Shown: positions 44,547-53,834 of the stretch, piece after piece | Layout: every line of letters starts with the position of its first letter | How positions within the stretch are numbered: position 1 is the first letter of the stretch | Assembly: GCA_018394295.1 (NCBI GenBank) | Contig: CP074573.1 | Span: forward strand, 1,178,001 to 1,242,000 | Reading direction: 5' to 3' | From: Mycoplasmatota bacterium | GTDB lineage: Bacteria > Bacillota_I > Bacilli_A > Haloplasmatales > Haloplasmataceae | Length of the DNA: 64,000 nt | Translations under genes and position numbers: made by a program | Notes under the pieces: generated by a model | Databases searched by the model: none | What the model saw: only the letters and a program-made list of their open reading frames with translations | What the model was told of the DNA's origin: nothing

Positions 44547-45485
44547 ATTTATATTAGGTAAAATGCTGAGATGGTTTAAATGTGATTTTTGATAATGAGT
44601 TGATTCATCTTGATAATCAAATTTCTCCAAAAATCTAATCACTTCATTTGTGATTGCAGTTGGTGTTGAAGCACCACTAGTAACCGCAACGGTTTGACAA
44701 TCTTTCAACCATTCAGGTTTAATATCTTCAACACTTTCTACTAAATAGGATTTTGTTTTGGCCATTGTTTCTGAGATATATGCTAATTTGTTTGTATTAT
44801 TACTTAAAGGGTCTCCAACGACTATTGTTATATCAGCTGAAACTGTATTTTTAAGTACACCTGCTTGTCTTACTTGAGTTGCATTACATATTTCATTTGA
44901 AAATTCTGCTGATGGATACATTTCTTGTATTTTTTTTGCTAAATGTTCAATGTCCCAGTAACTCATCGTTGTTTGATTTGTGATACATATATTTTTATTA
45001 TTTATTTGTAAATTTTTAATGTCTTCTAAATTCTCAACTAAATGAACTTTTTTAGGATTGATGCCCATTGCACCTTCTGGTTCAGGATGATTTTTCTTAC
45101 CAATATAAATAACATCATAACTATCATTTATTTTTGCTTTAATATAATCATTCGTTTTATTAACAAATTTACATGTTGCATTAATCAAATATAAACCTTT
45201 ATTGTGCGCTTTTTTTATTACGGCATCACTAACACCATGTGCTGTAAATATCACCGTACCATGTTCAATAAGGTCAAGTAATTCTAATCGTGTTTTTGAT
45301 TTATCATCTATTGTGATTAAACCAATTTCACTTAAAGCTTCAGATAAAAAATGGTTATGAACAATATTACCTAATATGTAAATAGGTCGAGGTAGAGTTT
45401 TGTCGTAGGCAGCATCGACTGCAATTTTTAACGCACTGACAACTCCAAAACAAAAACCTCGTGGGGTTATTTTAATTACTTTCAT
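44538..45485 (-). CDS. ispH: 4-hydroxy-3-methylbut-2-enyl diphosphate reductase IspH
   Basis: 315 residues. The last enzyme of the MEP isoprenoid route. Fe-S ligand cysteines: GFCFGVVSA, NATCKFVN and SNEICNATQVRQ. The HNHF and TSGASTPT motifs fit too. Alone on the minus strand; in Bacillus the homologue sits at the same place but on the other side of a Nif3-like gene. The organism therefore likely makes isoprenoids through the MEP pathway. Confidence 0.95.
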   Translation of the reverse strand: MKVIKITPRGFCFGVVSALKIAVDAAYDKTLPRPIYILGNIVHNHFLSEALSEIGLITIDDKSKTRLELLDLIEHGTVIFTAHGVSDAVIKKAHNKGLYLINATCKFVNKTNDYIKAKINDSYDVIYIGKKNHPEPEGAMGINPKKVHLVENLEDIKNLQINNKNICITNQTTMSYWDIEHLAKKIQEMYPSAEFSNEICNATQVRQAGVLKNTVSADITIVVGDPLSNNTNKLAYISETMAKTKSYLVESVEDIKPEWLKDCQTVAVTSGASTPTAITNEVIRFLEKFDYQDESTHYQKSHLNHLSILPNINKK

Positions 45486-45544
45486 TATATCACCTATATT
45501 TATTATACTTAAAAATTGATTTTTATCAAATAATAAGTTAAGAT

Positions 45545-45641
45545 AAAATTATTATTTTAAAGAAAATAATAAAACAAATTCGAAATTATTTTTTAAGAAA
45601 ATAATAAATCATATACAAAATTATTTATAAAGAAAATAATA
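45545..45641. repeat. Three 35-bp-period tandem repeats upstream of cshB
   Basis: The core AAATTATTTTTTAAGAAAATAAT-like unit recurs with AGAAAATAAT at 45561, 45596 and 45631, exactly 35 bp apart. Each unit contains an imperfect palindrome ATTATTTT-AAAG-AAAATAAT. They fill the region between ispH and cshB, in the leader or promoter of either gene. Confidence 0.7.
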
Positions 45642-45700
45642 TATAAAATATGAAAAATTTGAAGATTATGTTTTTTCAATAATTAAAGGAGATGTCAAAT

Positions 45701-46966
45701 ATGAGTTTTGAACAATTTCATTTCAAACCTTTTATAAATGAAGCTTTAAAATCACTTAATTTTACGAGTCCTAAACCTATTCAAAAGGAAGTTATTCCGC
45801 TTATATTAAATAATAAAAGTGTTGTTGGACAATCTAAAACCGGCTCTGGAAAAACACATGCTTTTCTATTGCCACTATTTCAACAAATAGAACCATTAGG
45901 AAAGGTTCAAGTTGTAATTACATCACCAACCAGAGAACTAGCTAAACAAATATATGATATGGCAATAGATATTGCAAAGTATAGTGAAGAGCCATATAAA
46001 ATTAAGTTATATGTTGGTGGTACTGATCGAGAAAAAGAATTATCATGGTTAAATAGTAATCAACCGGATATAGTAATTGGAACACCTGGTCGCTTATGGG
46101 ATTACGCGATTAAAGAACGGAAATTGCTAATTCACCAAACGAAATATTTTATTGTAGATGAAGCTGATATGACCTTAGAATCAGGATTCTTAAAAGAAAT
46201 CGATAATATTGCAGGAACTATGCCAGATAATCTTTTAATGTGTGTTTTTTCTGCGACTATCCCAGATGGGTTGAAACCGTTTTTAAATAAATATATGAAT
46301 AAACCAATCTATATTAATCTAATCAAAGGAAATTTAACACCATTAAAATTAACACATTATTTAATTAAAACAAAAGGAAAAAATAAAAATAAACTATTAC
46401 TTAATTTAATGCATACACAAAACCCCTATTTAGCTATTATTTTTGCTAATACGAAAAAAGAAGTAGCTGAAATAGCGACATTTTTGACAGAAAATAATTT
46501 TAAAGTTGGTCAAATTCATGGTGACTTAACTAGTCGTGAAAGAGCTAGGATGATGCGGGACATCCGTGATTTACGGTATACCTATATTGTAGCTACAGAT
46601 ATTGCTGCACGTGGTATTGATATTGAAGGTGTATCGCATATTATTAATTATTCATTACCACTTGATGAAGAGTTTTATATTCATCGCTGTGGGAGAACCT
46701 CACGCAATAATCTATCAGGAGTAGTTTATTCTTTTTATGATTTTGATGATGATTTTTACCTAAATAAATTAGAGAGTAAACAAATTAAGTTTAACCAAGT
46801 AGATGTTAAAAAAGGTGAGATTGTGAAAACAAAATCAAGAAATAGACGAAAGGAATTTATAAAAGAAGTTATTAATAAACAAGTCAAAGTAAAAACACCA
46901 AAGCCAAAGAAAGTTAAACCAAATTATAAAAAGAAGCTTAAAAGGAAATTAAAAAATAGAAAGTAA
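45701..46966 (+). CDS. cshB: DEAD-box RNA helicase CshB-like
   Basis: 421 residues. Helicase motifs: GQSKTGSGKTHAFLLP (I), TSPTRELAKQI (Ia), IGTPGRLWD (Ib), VDEADMT (II, DEAD), FSATIP (III), YIVATDIAARGIDI (V) and YIHRCGRTSR (VI). A Lys/Arg-rich C-tail suggests RNA binding. Position between ispH and nfo matches Bacillus cshB (yqfR). ATG 45701 is preferred over 45692 by the AAAGGAG site at 45685. The repeats above lie in its upstream region. Confidence 0.92.
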   Translation: MSFEQFHFKPFINEALKSLNFTSPKPIQKEVIPLILNNKSVVGQSKTGSGKTHAFLLPLFQQIEPLGKVQVVITSPTRELAKQIYDMAIDIAKYSEEPYKIKLYVGGTDREKELSWLNSNQPDIVIGTPGRLWDYAIKERKLLIHQTKYFIVDEADMTLESGFLKEIDNIAGTMPDNLLMCVFSATIPDGLKPFLNKYMNKPIYINLIKGNLTPLKLTHYLIKTKGKNKNKLLLNLMHTQNPYLAIIFANTKKEVAEIATFLTENNFKVGQIHGDLTSRERARMMRDIRDLRYTYIVATDIAARGIDIEGVSHIINYSLPLDEEFYIHRCGRTSRNNLSGVVYSFYDFDDDFYLNKLESKQIKFNQVDVKKGEIVKTKSRNRRKEFIKEVINKQVKVKTPKPKKVKPNYKKKLKRKLKNRK

Positions 46967-46990
46967 TCTATGTGAAAGGCTAGTGATAAG

Positions 46991-47887
46991 ATGATTAAAA
47001 TAGGTTCACATGTGAATATGAGTGGAAATGATATGTTTCTAGGAAGTGTTAAGGAAGCTTTATCATATGGGGCCAACGCCTTCATGATTTATACCGGTGC
47101 TCCACAAAATACTAGACGTAAAGCATTAGATAAAATGAAGATTAAAGAAGCACATGTTTTATTAAATGAAAATAAAATAGCTCTTGATGATATCGTTGTT
47201 CATGCTCCTTATATTATGAATTTAGCTAACCCAGACCCTGTTAAACATCAATTCGCGATTGATTTTTTAACAAGTGAAATTAATAGAACTTATGCCTTAG
47301 GAATAAAACAAATTGTTCTACATCCTGGGGCTCATGTAGGTTCAGGAGAAAAAGATGCGATTAATCGAATAATAAAAGGCTTGAATCAAGTTATTGAAAA
47401 TACATTTGATAAAGATGTAAAAATTGCTTTAGAAACCATGGCAGGTAAAGGTACAGAAGTAGGTAAGAGTTTTGAAGAATTGGCAAATATAATTACAGGA
47501 GTGACCCATAATGAACGTTTAAGTGTTTGTTTTGATACTTGTCATACCCATGACTATGGTTACCCAGTTAAAGAAAATTTTGAACAAGTGATTAATGATT
47601 TTGATAAAATTATTGGTAAAAATAGAATTTCTGTTTTTCATATAAATGATAGTAAGAATCCAAGTGGCGCTAGAAAAGATAGACATCAAAATATAGGTTT
47701 TGGTCATATAGGGTTCGATTCTTTAAATGAAATTGTACATCATCCTGATTTTACAAAAGTTCCTAAAATATTAGAAACGCCTCATATTCTTATTGAAGAT
47801 AAAAAATCATTGCCACCTTACCTAGAAGAAATCACAAATTTTCGCAATAAATTGTTCAAAATAGACGGAATTTTAAAAAAAATATAA
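46991..47887 (+). CDS. nfo: Endonuclease IV (AP endonuclease)
   Basis: 298 residues, TIM-barrel zinc enzyme cutting abasic sites. Conserved: IGSHVNMSG start, [47 protein letters not shown] and [22 protein letters not shown] (quoted in parts). Follows cshB by 24 bp, as in Bacillus. A strong terminator follows. Confidence 0.96.
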   Translation: MIKIGSHVNMSGNDMFLGSVKEALSYGANAFMIYTGAPQNTRRKALDKMKIKEAHVLLNENKIALDDIVVHAPYIMNLANPDPVKHQFAIDFLTSEINRTYALGIKQIVLHPGAHVGSGEKDAINRIIKGLNQVIENTFDKDVKIALETMAGKGTEVGKSFEELANIITGVTHNERLSVCFDTCHTHDYGYPVKENFEQVINDFDKIIGKNRISVFHINDSKNPSGARKDRHQNIGFGHIGFDSLNEIVHHPDFTKVPKILETPHILIEDKKSLPPYLEEITNFRNKLFKIDGILKKI

Positions 47888-47891
47888 ATAA

Positions 47892-47938
47892 AACAGATAA
47901 TTTACCTGTATAATATTGTAAATTATCTGTTTTTTTTA
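47892..47938 (+). terminator. Terminator after nfo
   Basis: AACAGATAATTTAC (47892-47905) pairs with GTAAATTATCTGTT (47918-47931), loop, then T run. Confidence 0.9.
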
Positions 47939-48013
47939 TATAATAAAAAGTAATATATATATGTAAATATAATGCAAGTATGTTTATATATATAACAAAA
48001 AGAGGGTGAAATA

Positions 48014-48964
48014 TTGAATAATAATATTTTAAAAATTTTATTATACGGAACTATTTTTATTGTATTAACAGCGACCGGGATTTTAACGTATACATATTTT
48101 TATAATACACCTGAAGAAGAAACAACAACAACTGAGATTAAAATCGATGATGTTTATGAAGCAATATTAAATGGAGATGATGAAACTTATACTAAATATA
48201 TCAATGATGGAGGAGATTTAAGTTTTGCTTATCCAGATGGAAAAGAAAAAGGAAGAACTCCACTTGAAATTTTAATCGATGCAAATGATTTACAAAATGC
48301 ACAAAAAATTATTGAAAATGGATTTGACCTATCGAAAGTAGATAATAATCATATTGATACTATAAGAAGCATTATTGCTTATAATGAAGATTTCAATTAT
48401 GATTTAATAAACAATATCTCAGTAACATTAATCGAACAGGTTAAAGATGAGATAGAAAAACCAGATTCTAGTGGAGCTTCACTATTAATGGATGTGATTA
48501 CAACAGATAATGTGGTCATAGTAACGGAAATCCTAAAATATGTAAGAGATATTGATAAAGAATATAATGGTGAAACAGCATTAACCTATGCTTGCGGATT
48601 AGGACATGAAAATTTAGATATTATTAAAAAATTGGTTTCTAAGGGAGCAGATATTAACTATAAAGGAGAAGATGGATACAACTGTTTAATGAGTTCTATT
48701 ATGGGTATGCAAACAGAAACAATTACCTATCTATTGAATTTACCTAATTTAGATATAAATGCGGTAAATGATTATGGACAAACCGCTCTTCACTTATGTG
48801 TCGAATATACGAATGTAGAAGCGGTAGACATTTTACTACAAAATTCATCAATTGATCCTTTAATAGAAGATGAAGATGGTATTACAGCTAAGGAATACGC
48901 CCTAGATTTTGCTAATCTTTATCCAGATACACCAGAATATACTGAAATCGCTAATAAATTATAA
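48014..48964 (+). CDS. Membrane-anchored ankyrin-repeat protein
   Basis: 316 residues with start TTG 48014 (GGGTGA upstream). An N-terminal membrane helix (about 6-26) is followed by four or five ankyrin-like units. The clear ones are NGETALTYACGLGHENLDI, GADINYKGEDGYNCLMSSI and NDYGQTALHLCVEY (about 190-290). Ankyrin repeats bind other proteins. The external or internal side is not certain; the positive N-terminus suggests the repeats lie outside. It is placed just upstream of the giant exported protein and may be linked with the pilus region. Confidence 0.75.
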   Translation: MNNNILKILLYGTIFIVLTATGILTYTYFYNTPEEETTTTEIKIDDVYEAILNGDDETYTKYINDGGDLSFAYPDGKEKGRTPLEILIDANDLQNAQKIIENGFDLSKVDNNHIDTIRSIIAYNEDFNYDLINNISVTLIEQVKDEIEKPDSSGASLLMDVITTDNVVIVTEILKYVRDIDKEYNGETALTYACGLGHENLDIIKKLVSKGADINYKGEDGYNCLMSSIMGMQTETITYLLNLPNLDINAVNDYGQTALHLCVEYTNVEAVDILLQNSSIDPLIEDEDGITAKEYALDFANLYPDTPEYTEIANKL

Positions 48965-49048
48965 TATTTAACTAAATATATTTATCTTTTTAAGAAATTT
49001 ATAGTATAATATTATAAAGAATAAAAAATATGATTGGGTGGTGAGTAT

Positions 49049-52000
49049 ATGAAAAAATATACCAAGCTTCTTTTATTCGGTGTTATCTTATTATTCATAT
49101 CTCTATTACTGATAAATAATCCGTTGAAAATGATTTTTGTTGATGCTGAGGAAACAACTGATTATGAAGAATACTTAAAAAGTATTGTAACAGAAGATAA
49201 TTATAATGAGACAATTGAGTCAATTATTAAAAATCGCTTTTCTAATTTTAATATAGACCCATTACAATTTGATAATCTTGTACCTGGAAAGAGTAATTAT
49301 CGTATATTAGAAATTACACCAAGAAATTATACTGACAATATATCTGAAATAAGTGATTTAGAATATAATATAAATGAAATTAAAGATATCTATCAAGCGA
49401 TAACCATTCGAAGTGATTATACAGACAAAAACTTTATTGCTAATATGCCAAATTTTAATTTAGACGTTATGACAGTTAAACAGTTTGTCGATAATCGAGA
49501 TGAACTTGATGGAAAATATGATGCAATTTTATTTTCAGCAGGAGACTATTCTGAGGAACAAGTTTTAAGTTGTGATTTTAGTTTTGATTATTCTGATGTA
49601 ATTTATAAAAATATATATGGTAAAGCACATAGATTTATTTATCAAGGATATATGTTAAATAATAAATACCATGGTTACGGAAAATTATATGATGCCTACG
49701 GAAATGTAGAGTATGAAGGTGAATTTAAAAATGGTTTATTCCACGGACATGGGAAACGTTATCATAATGGTAATTTAGTCTATGAAGGTGGTTTCTTAGA
49801 TGGTTATCAAAGTTGCTTTGGAATCAGTTATGATTCTTACAATCATCGTGAAAAACATCGTGGTCACTGGCGTAGAGGACATAAAGAAGGGTACGGAATT
49901 TCAATTGATGAAGGTGGGTTTATTTCCTACCATGGATATTTTCATAATGATCAACGAAGTCCAGACTATGTACCAAGAGATATTCTTAATGAAATTACAG
50001 AATTAAAAGCAGAAGAAATAATAAATGATTACTTACTAAAAGGCTTACCAGTTTTTGTTAACGACGACGCAAAATCATTCACTGATTATTTAGAAAATAC
50101 ACATCCTAATGAAACCTTTAGTAATTTATACATGTTAAATTATAATGCAACTGAGCAAAATAGTAATATTGATTTTTATACAACGCTATCAATTATGAAA
50201 ATAACTGAGTTGTTATCTGATAAAGCAAATATTGAATTTATTGAAAAGCCAATCGATTTTGATGAGGATCCAACACATACTTATTTTGCTAATGAAGTAA
50301 TTGATTTTAAATTGAAACTTACCAATAGAGAACTGGCTGATTTGTTATTTTATATAGATATCAATCAAAATGAGATATTTGAAGAAGATGAACTAGCTTA
50401 TACGATATTTATTCAAAACGGTGTTTTTGATTTTGAATATAAAATTCCAACTACTTATAGTGGAATTTTAAGGTATAAAATAGTTGTAAATACCGAAAAT
50501 AAAACTTCACTTTATAATGGTTCTTTTAAGGTTAAGGGAGAATATAAAGAAATAAAGGTTTTAAATGTTGTTTCTCAAATGGTTGATTGGATGGATGGTT
50601 TACTAGATGATGATTTATATTATCAGTACTTTCAAAATAATGGTGATTATAATATAACTATGGATCGCTGTAATATAAAAGATTTTAGTAAAAATAATTA
50701 CAGAAAATGGGAATGTTCACATTATACAGTAATGGATGATTATGATGTTATCCTTTTAGGACAGGATATATTTGATAAAGGTATGAATACACATGTTTAC
50801 AATTCAATCCAAGAACAAATTAACAATGGAAAACCTGTTATCTTTACAAGTTCTGTAACTAAAGGTAATCAAAAATGGGTGAATTATTTCCAAGATGATT
50901 TATCTTTAGATAGTTATCGTACTGATTTATATAAACTAAATAATAATGTAAATAAACTTCAAATTGTTAATAAGAGTAACTATACTTTATATCCTTATGA
51001 CATGAATAATGAAGCTTTACTTGTACCAGAGGATTTGAATTATGCATTAAATGAACAATATCAAGTTAATTTAAATAATCCAGATTTAGTTCCATTAATG
51101 AACATGTATAATTCAGACAATCCATTGTATGACCGTTTTGATTCGTATAATAACTTCTATTATATGAAACATGATAATGTAATTTATTTAAATGTAGGTA
51201 ATAATTCATTTAAGGTTTATAAAGATATTGAACATAAGTTATTAGTTAACTCAATTGTTAATTCTTATATAGAATATAAAGCAAAAGATCAAAAGGTTGA
51301 TGATTTCTTCTCAATTGAAAACACAAATACTTTTGAAAATATGTTGATTGATGTTAATGACCACGTACAATTTTCATTTAGTATATTTAGTAATAAAAAT
51401 AATACATATAATTACACATTATACGCAGATTCAAATGAAATACAGACTGATACTATTACTAATAATCAATTAATTGATATTGACTTAAGTAATTTTGCTT
51501 CACCAAATATTAACACGATACAACAAGTTTATATTTATGTTGAAATTGAGAATGATGAACATGAAACACATACTTATGGGTTCTATGTATTTGTAGGTAA
51601 TTTAGATACTTACAATGTTACATTATATCCAACGGTATTAAATTCTCCAACAGTACATGAGGGTGAAAAATATCTTCAAGTGAATAATATACATAGTTAT
51701 ACGAATAATTATAGAGTTGAATTAAATAATATTGATGTAACTGGTTTAGATGTTTCTAAATTACCAGAAGAAATTATTATAGAAAATATGATGTTTAGCC
51801 AAGAAGTACCTGATAATATAATAATCGATGATCCTAACTACACAATAACTGATAAAACAATTTCTAAATACTTAGGTAATTTCACTTACACATTAGTAGG
51901 TAATTATTATGTACCTGATTCGTATATACCACTCAACTTTACTGTACCATTTATTGTAACAGAAACAGGAGATTATACATTTGAACCAGCAACCTTAACA

Positions 52001-53197
52001 TTTGATGGTATTGGTTCAGATAGCGCAACTATTCAAAATAGTAATGTTACATTTAATGCGATTAAACCATTAGATAGTTCTATGGTAACGCCAATTTTTG
52101 AAGATTATCTATTTATTCCATTTGGAGAAGATAGAATTAGTGATTTAACGAAAAAATTCATTATCAGTGATGAAGCAATGGTTAAATCAATTAATTTCAA
52201 TACAATTGGAACTGTACTTGAATTAGATGGTAATATATTAGAAGCAAATAGTATTGGTGAACAATATGTAGAAATAGTAGTGGAAGATATCTTTGGAAAT
52301 GTTGTTAGAAAATCTTTCTTAGTTTTATCTTATGTACCAATAACAACTATTGATTTAGATGATCAATCTCTATTCGTTGATGAATCTATTACTCTACCAT
52401 TTATAATTGATACTAAGAATATTAAATTTGAATTAATTGAACAAACAGATTCAGCAAATGTTGTACAAATTTCTAGACTTAATAATCAATTTATTATTAC
52501 AGGATTGGAGAAAGGTTACGCACATTATCGATTCTATGGTTATGATTCAGATGGTTATGAAGTAAGTACTGTCATCTCAATTGTAGTCAACGAAGTAGCT
52601 GAAATTTATTTCAACGATTACTTTATGTCATTATTTAAAGATGAAATGATAACTGCTAATGACATGATTAATAATGTAAGACTTATTTCAAGTTATACTC
52701 TTGGTGATGTTGTATTCATTTCACATGATGATACGATTGCATCAATTGTCAATGGAAGTCTAGTGGCACATAAACCTGGAACAGTTGTCATCGATGCAGT
52801 ATTACCAAATAATGAAAGTGCTCAATTATTAGTAAAAGTATATGATTATATAGGGGATAATTCTGGATTTGATCCTAATTTAGATAGTATTAAAATATAT
52901 CAAGGATATAAACAATACCTTGAAAACTTCATTAAATTAGATCCAGATTCATTATCAAGTGAAGATGTAGTGATGGAATTTACAATTGATGATCCAAATG
53001 ACATATTAGAGTATTTTGATCCAATCACTAACACATTTAATACAAAAGTTGATAAATATGGTAATATTACAGTTCATGTAACCATTAAGCAATTAAATAG
53101 AGCTGGAGAAGTGGTTAAAACCATTACTGATACTTATGTATTAACGATTCGTGAAATTGTAGATCCTAATATTGATAAAGGAGATAATACCCATTAA
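49049..53197 (+). CDS. Giant exported protein with MORN repeats, Rossmann-like (GATase-like) pair and Ig-like domains
   Basis: 1382 residues from ATG 49049 (GGTGGTGAG site). An N-terminal signal or anchor (about 5-25) is followed by YRILEITP (about 84) and a Rossmann-like strand YDAILFSAGDY (about 157-166). Four or five MORN units (YEGEFKNGLFHGHGK, YEGGFLDGY) occupy about 195-305. A second similar module appears at about 510-640 with KVLNVVSQMVDW, YDVILLGQDIF and NGKPVIFTSS. The C-terminal half is beta-rich with Big_2-like tracts (LDDQSLFVDESITLP, NGSLVAHKPGTVVID). The style resembles DUF5057-type proteins near Firmicutes pili. No sortase LPXTG or lipobox is visible. Function unknown. Confidence 0.7.
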   Translation: MKKYTKLLLFGVILLFISLLLINNPLKMIFVDAEETTDYEEYLKSIVTEDNYNETIESIIKNRFSNFNIDPLQFDNLVPGKSNYRILEITPRNYTDNISEISDLEYNINEIKDIYQAITIRSDYTDKNFIANMPNFNLDVMTVKQFVDNRDELDGKYDAILFSAGDYSEEQVLSCDFSFDYSDVIYKNIYGKAHRFIYQGYMLNNKYHGYGKLYDAYGNVEYEGEFKNGLFHGHGKRYHNGNLVYEGGFLDGYQSCFGISYDSYNHREKHRGHWRRGHKEGYGISIDEGGFISYHGYFHNDQRSPDYVPRDILNEITELKAEEIINDYLLKGLPVFVNDDAKSFTDYLENTHPNETFSNLYMLNYNATEQNSNIDFYTTLSIMKITELLSDKANIEFIEKPIDFDEDPTHTYFANEVIDFKLKLTNRELADLLFYIDINQNEIFEEDELAYTIFIQNGVFDFEYKIPTTYSGILRYKIVVNTENKTSLYNGSFKVKGEYKEIKVLNVVSQMVDWMDGLLDDDLYYQYFQNNGDYNITMDRCNIKDFSKNNYRKWECSHYTVMDDYDVILLGQDIFDKGMNTHVYNSIQEQINNGKPVIFTSSVTKGNQKWVNYFQDDLSLDSYRTDLYKLNNNVNKLQIVNKSNYTLYPYDMNNEALLVPEDLNYALNEQYQVNLNNPDLVPLMNMYNSDNPLYDRFDSYNNFYYMKHDNVIYLNVGNNSFKVYKDIEHKLLVNSIVNSYIEYKAKDQKVDDFFSIENTNTFENMLIDVNDHVQFSFSIFSNKNNTYNYTLYADSNEIQTDTITNNQLIDIDLSNFASPNINTIQQVYIYVEIENDEHETHTYGFYVFVGNLDTYNVTLYPTVLNSPTVHEGEKYLQVNNIHSYTNNYRVELNNIDVTGLDVSKLPEEIIIENMMFSQEVPDNIIIDDPNYTITDKTISKYLGNFTYTLVGNYYVPDSYIPLNFTVPFIVTETGDYTFEPATLTFDGIGSDSATIQNSNVTFNAIKPLDSSMVTPIFEDYLFIPFGEDRISDLTKKFIISDEAMVKSINFNTIGTVLELDGNILEANSIGEQYVEIVVEDIFGNVVRKSFLVLSYVPITTIDLDDQSLFVDESITLPFIIDTKNIKFELIEQTDSANVVQISRLNNQFIITGLEKGYAHYRFYGYDSDGYEVSTVISIVVNEVAEIYFNDYFMSLFKDEMITANDMINNVRLISSYTLGDVVFISHDDTIASIVNGSLVAHKPGTVVIDAVLPNNESAQLLVKVYDYIGDNSGFDPNLDSIKIYQGYKQYLENFIKLDPDSLSSEDVVMEFTIDDPNDILEYFDPITNTFNTKVDKYGNITVHVTIKQLNRAGEVVKTITDTYVLTIREIVDPNIDKGDNTH

Positions 53198-53213
53198 TCA
53201 CTAATAGAATACT

Positions 53214-53240
53214 AAAAGGGAGAATAAAATTCTCCCTTTT
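53214..53240 (+). terminator. Terminator after giant exported protein
   Basis: AAAAGGGAGAAT (53214-53225) pairs with ATTCTCCCTTTT (53229-53240), 3-nt loop. Confidence 0.85.
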
Positions 53241-53280
53241 ACAATTAGTACTTTTAAGTATGCTTTTATAGAACCAATAA

Positions 53281-53306
53281 AGACCATCAGCTTTAGCTGG
53301 TGGTCT
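53281..53306. terminator. Hairpin after the IS1182-type remnant
   Basis: AGACCATCAGC (53281-53291) pairs with GCTGGTGGTCT (53296-53306, one G-T), followed by TATTATA. It ends transcription of the minus-strand remnant or is part of the old IS end. Confidence 0.65.
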
Positions 53307-53308
53307 TA

Positions 53309-53830
53309 TTATACTAATGTTTGATCATATAAACTTTCTTCATCTGTTTCAATAGATAATTTATTAGTAACTTTGTTTTTTCTTAATTTATAATAAATAT
53401 TGATAAACTTTAGATCTTTCTCAGGAATGATTTGCTTATTTATAGCTTTTGTGATAATTACTTTAAATATTTTTTTTAAAATATCCTTATTGAAACGATT
53501 ATTAAAGTTATTAGAAATGACAGAATAACTAGGTACTTTTTTTGATAATGGAATATTTAAAAACCATCTGTATGCTAGATTAACTTCAATTTCTTTTAAG
53601 GCTTGACGTATTGATTTAATCCCAAATATATTTTTAATTAAGATAATTTTAAATAAAATGACAGGATCAATGCTAGGTCTTCCATCTTCTGAGTAGTAAT
53701 GACTTACTTCATCATAAATGAAAGAATAATCAATTTTATCTAATTTTCTTACTAAATGAGATTGTGGTACTAAATCATCTAAAGTACTAAAAATGAGTTC
53801 ATTTTGAATGGTATTTTTTTTAGTTAACAT
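53309..53830 (-). pseudogene. IS1182/IS5-type transposase remnant (N-terminal part)
   Basis: 173 residues matching only the N-terminal DUF772 domain of IS1182-like transposases: LDDLVPQSHLVRKLD, GRPSIDPVILFKIILI and RQALKEIEVNLAYRWFL. Full enzymes are well over twice as long. The sequence diverges after KQIIPEKD and stops; the DDE catalytic part is missing, so an internal deletion is likely. It sits 4 bp before the pilX-like gene's stop, between the giant protein and the pilus locus. Confidence 0.85.
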
Positions 53831-53834
53831 ATGA

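Noticed and set aside
45545-45641. 35-bp tandem units considered as CRISPR repeats
   Set aside because: There is no spacer diversity; the whole unit repeats, is AT-only, and no cas genes occur.
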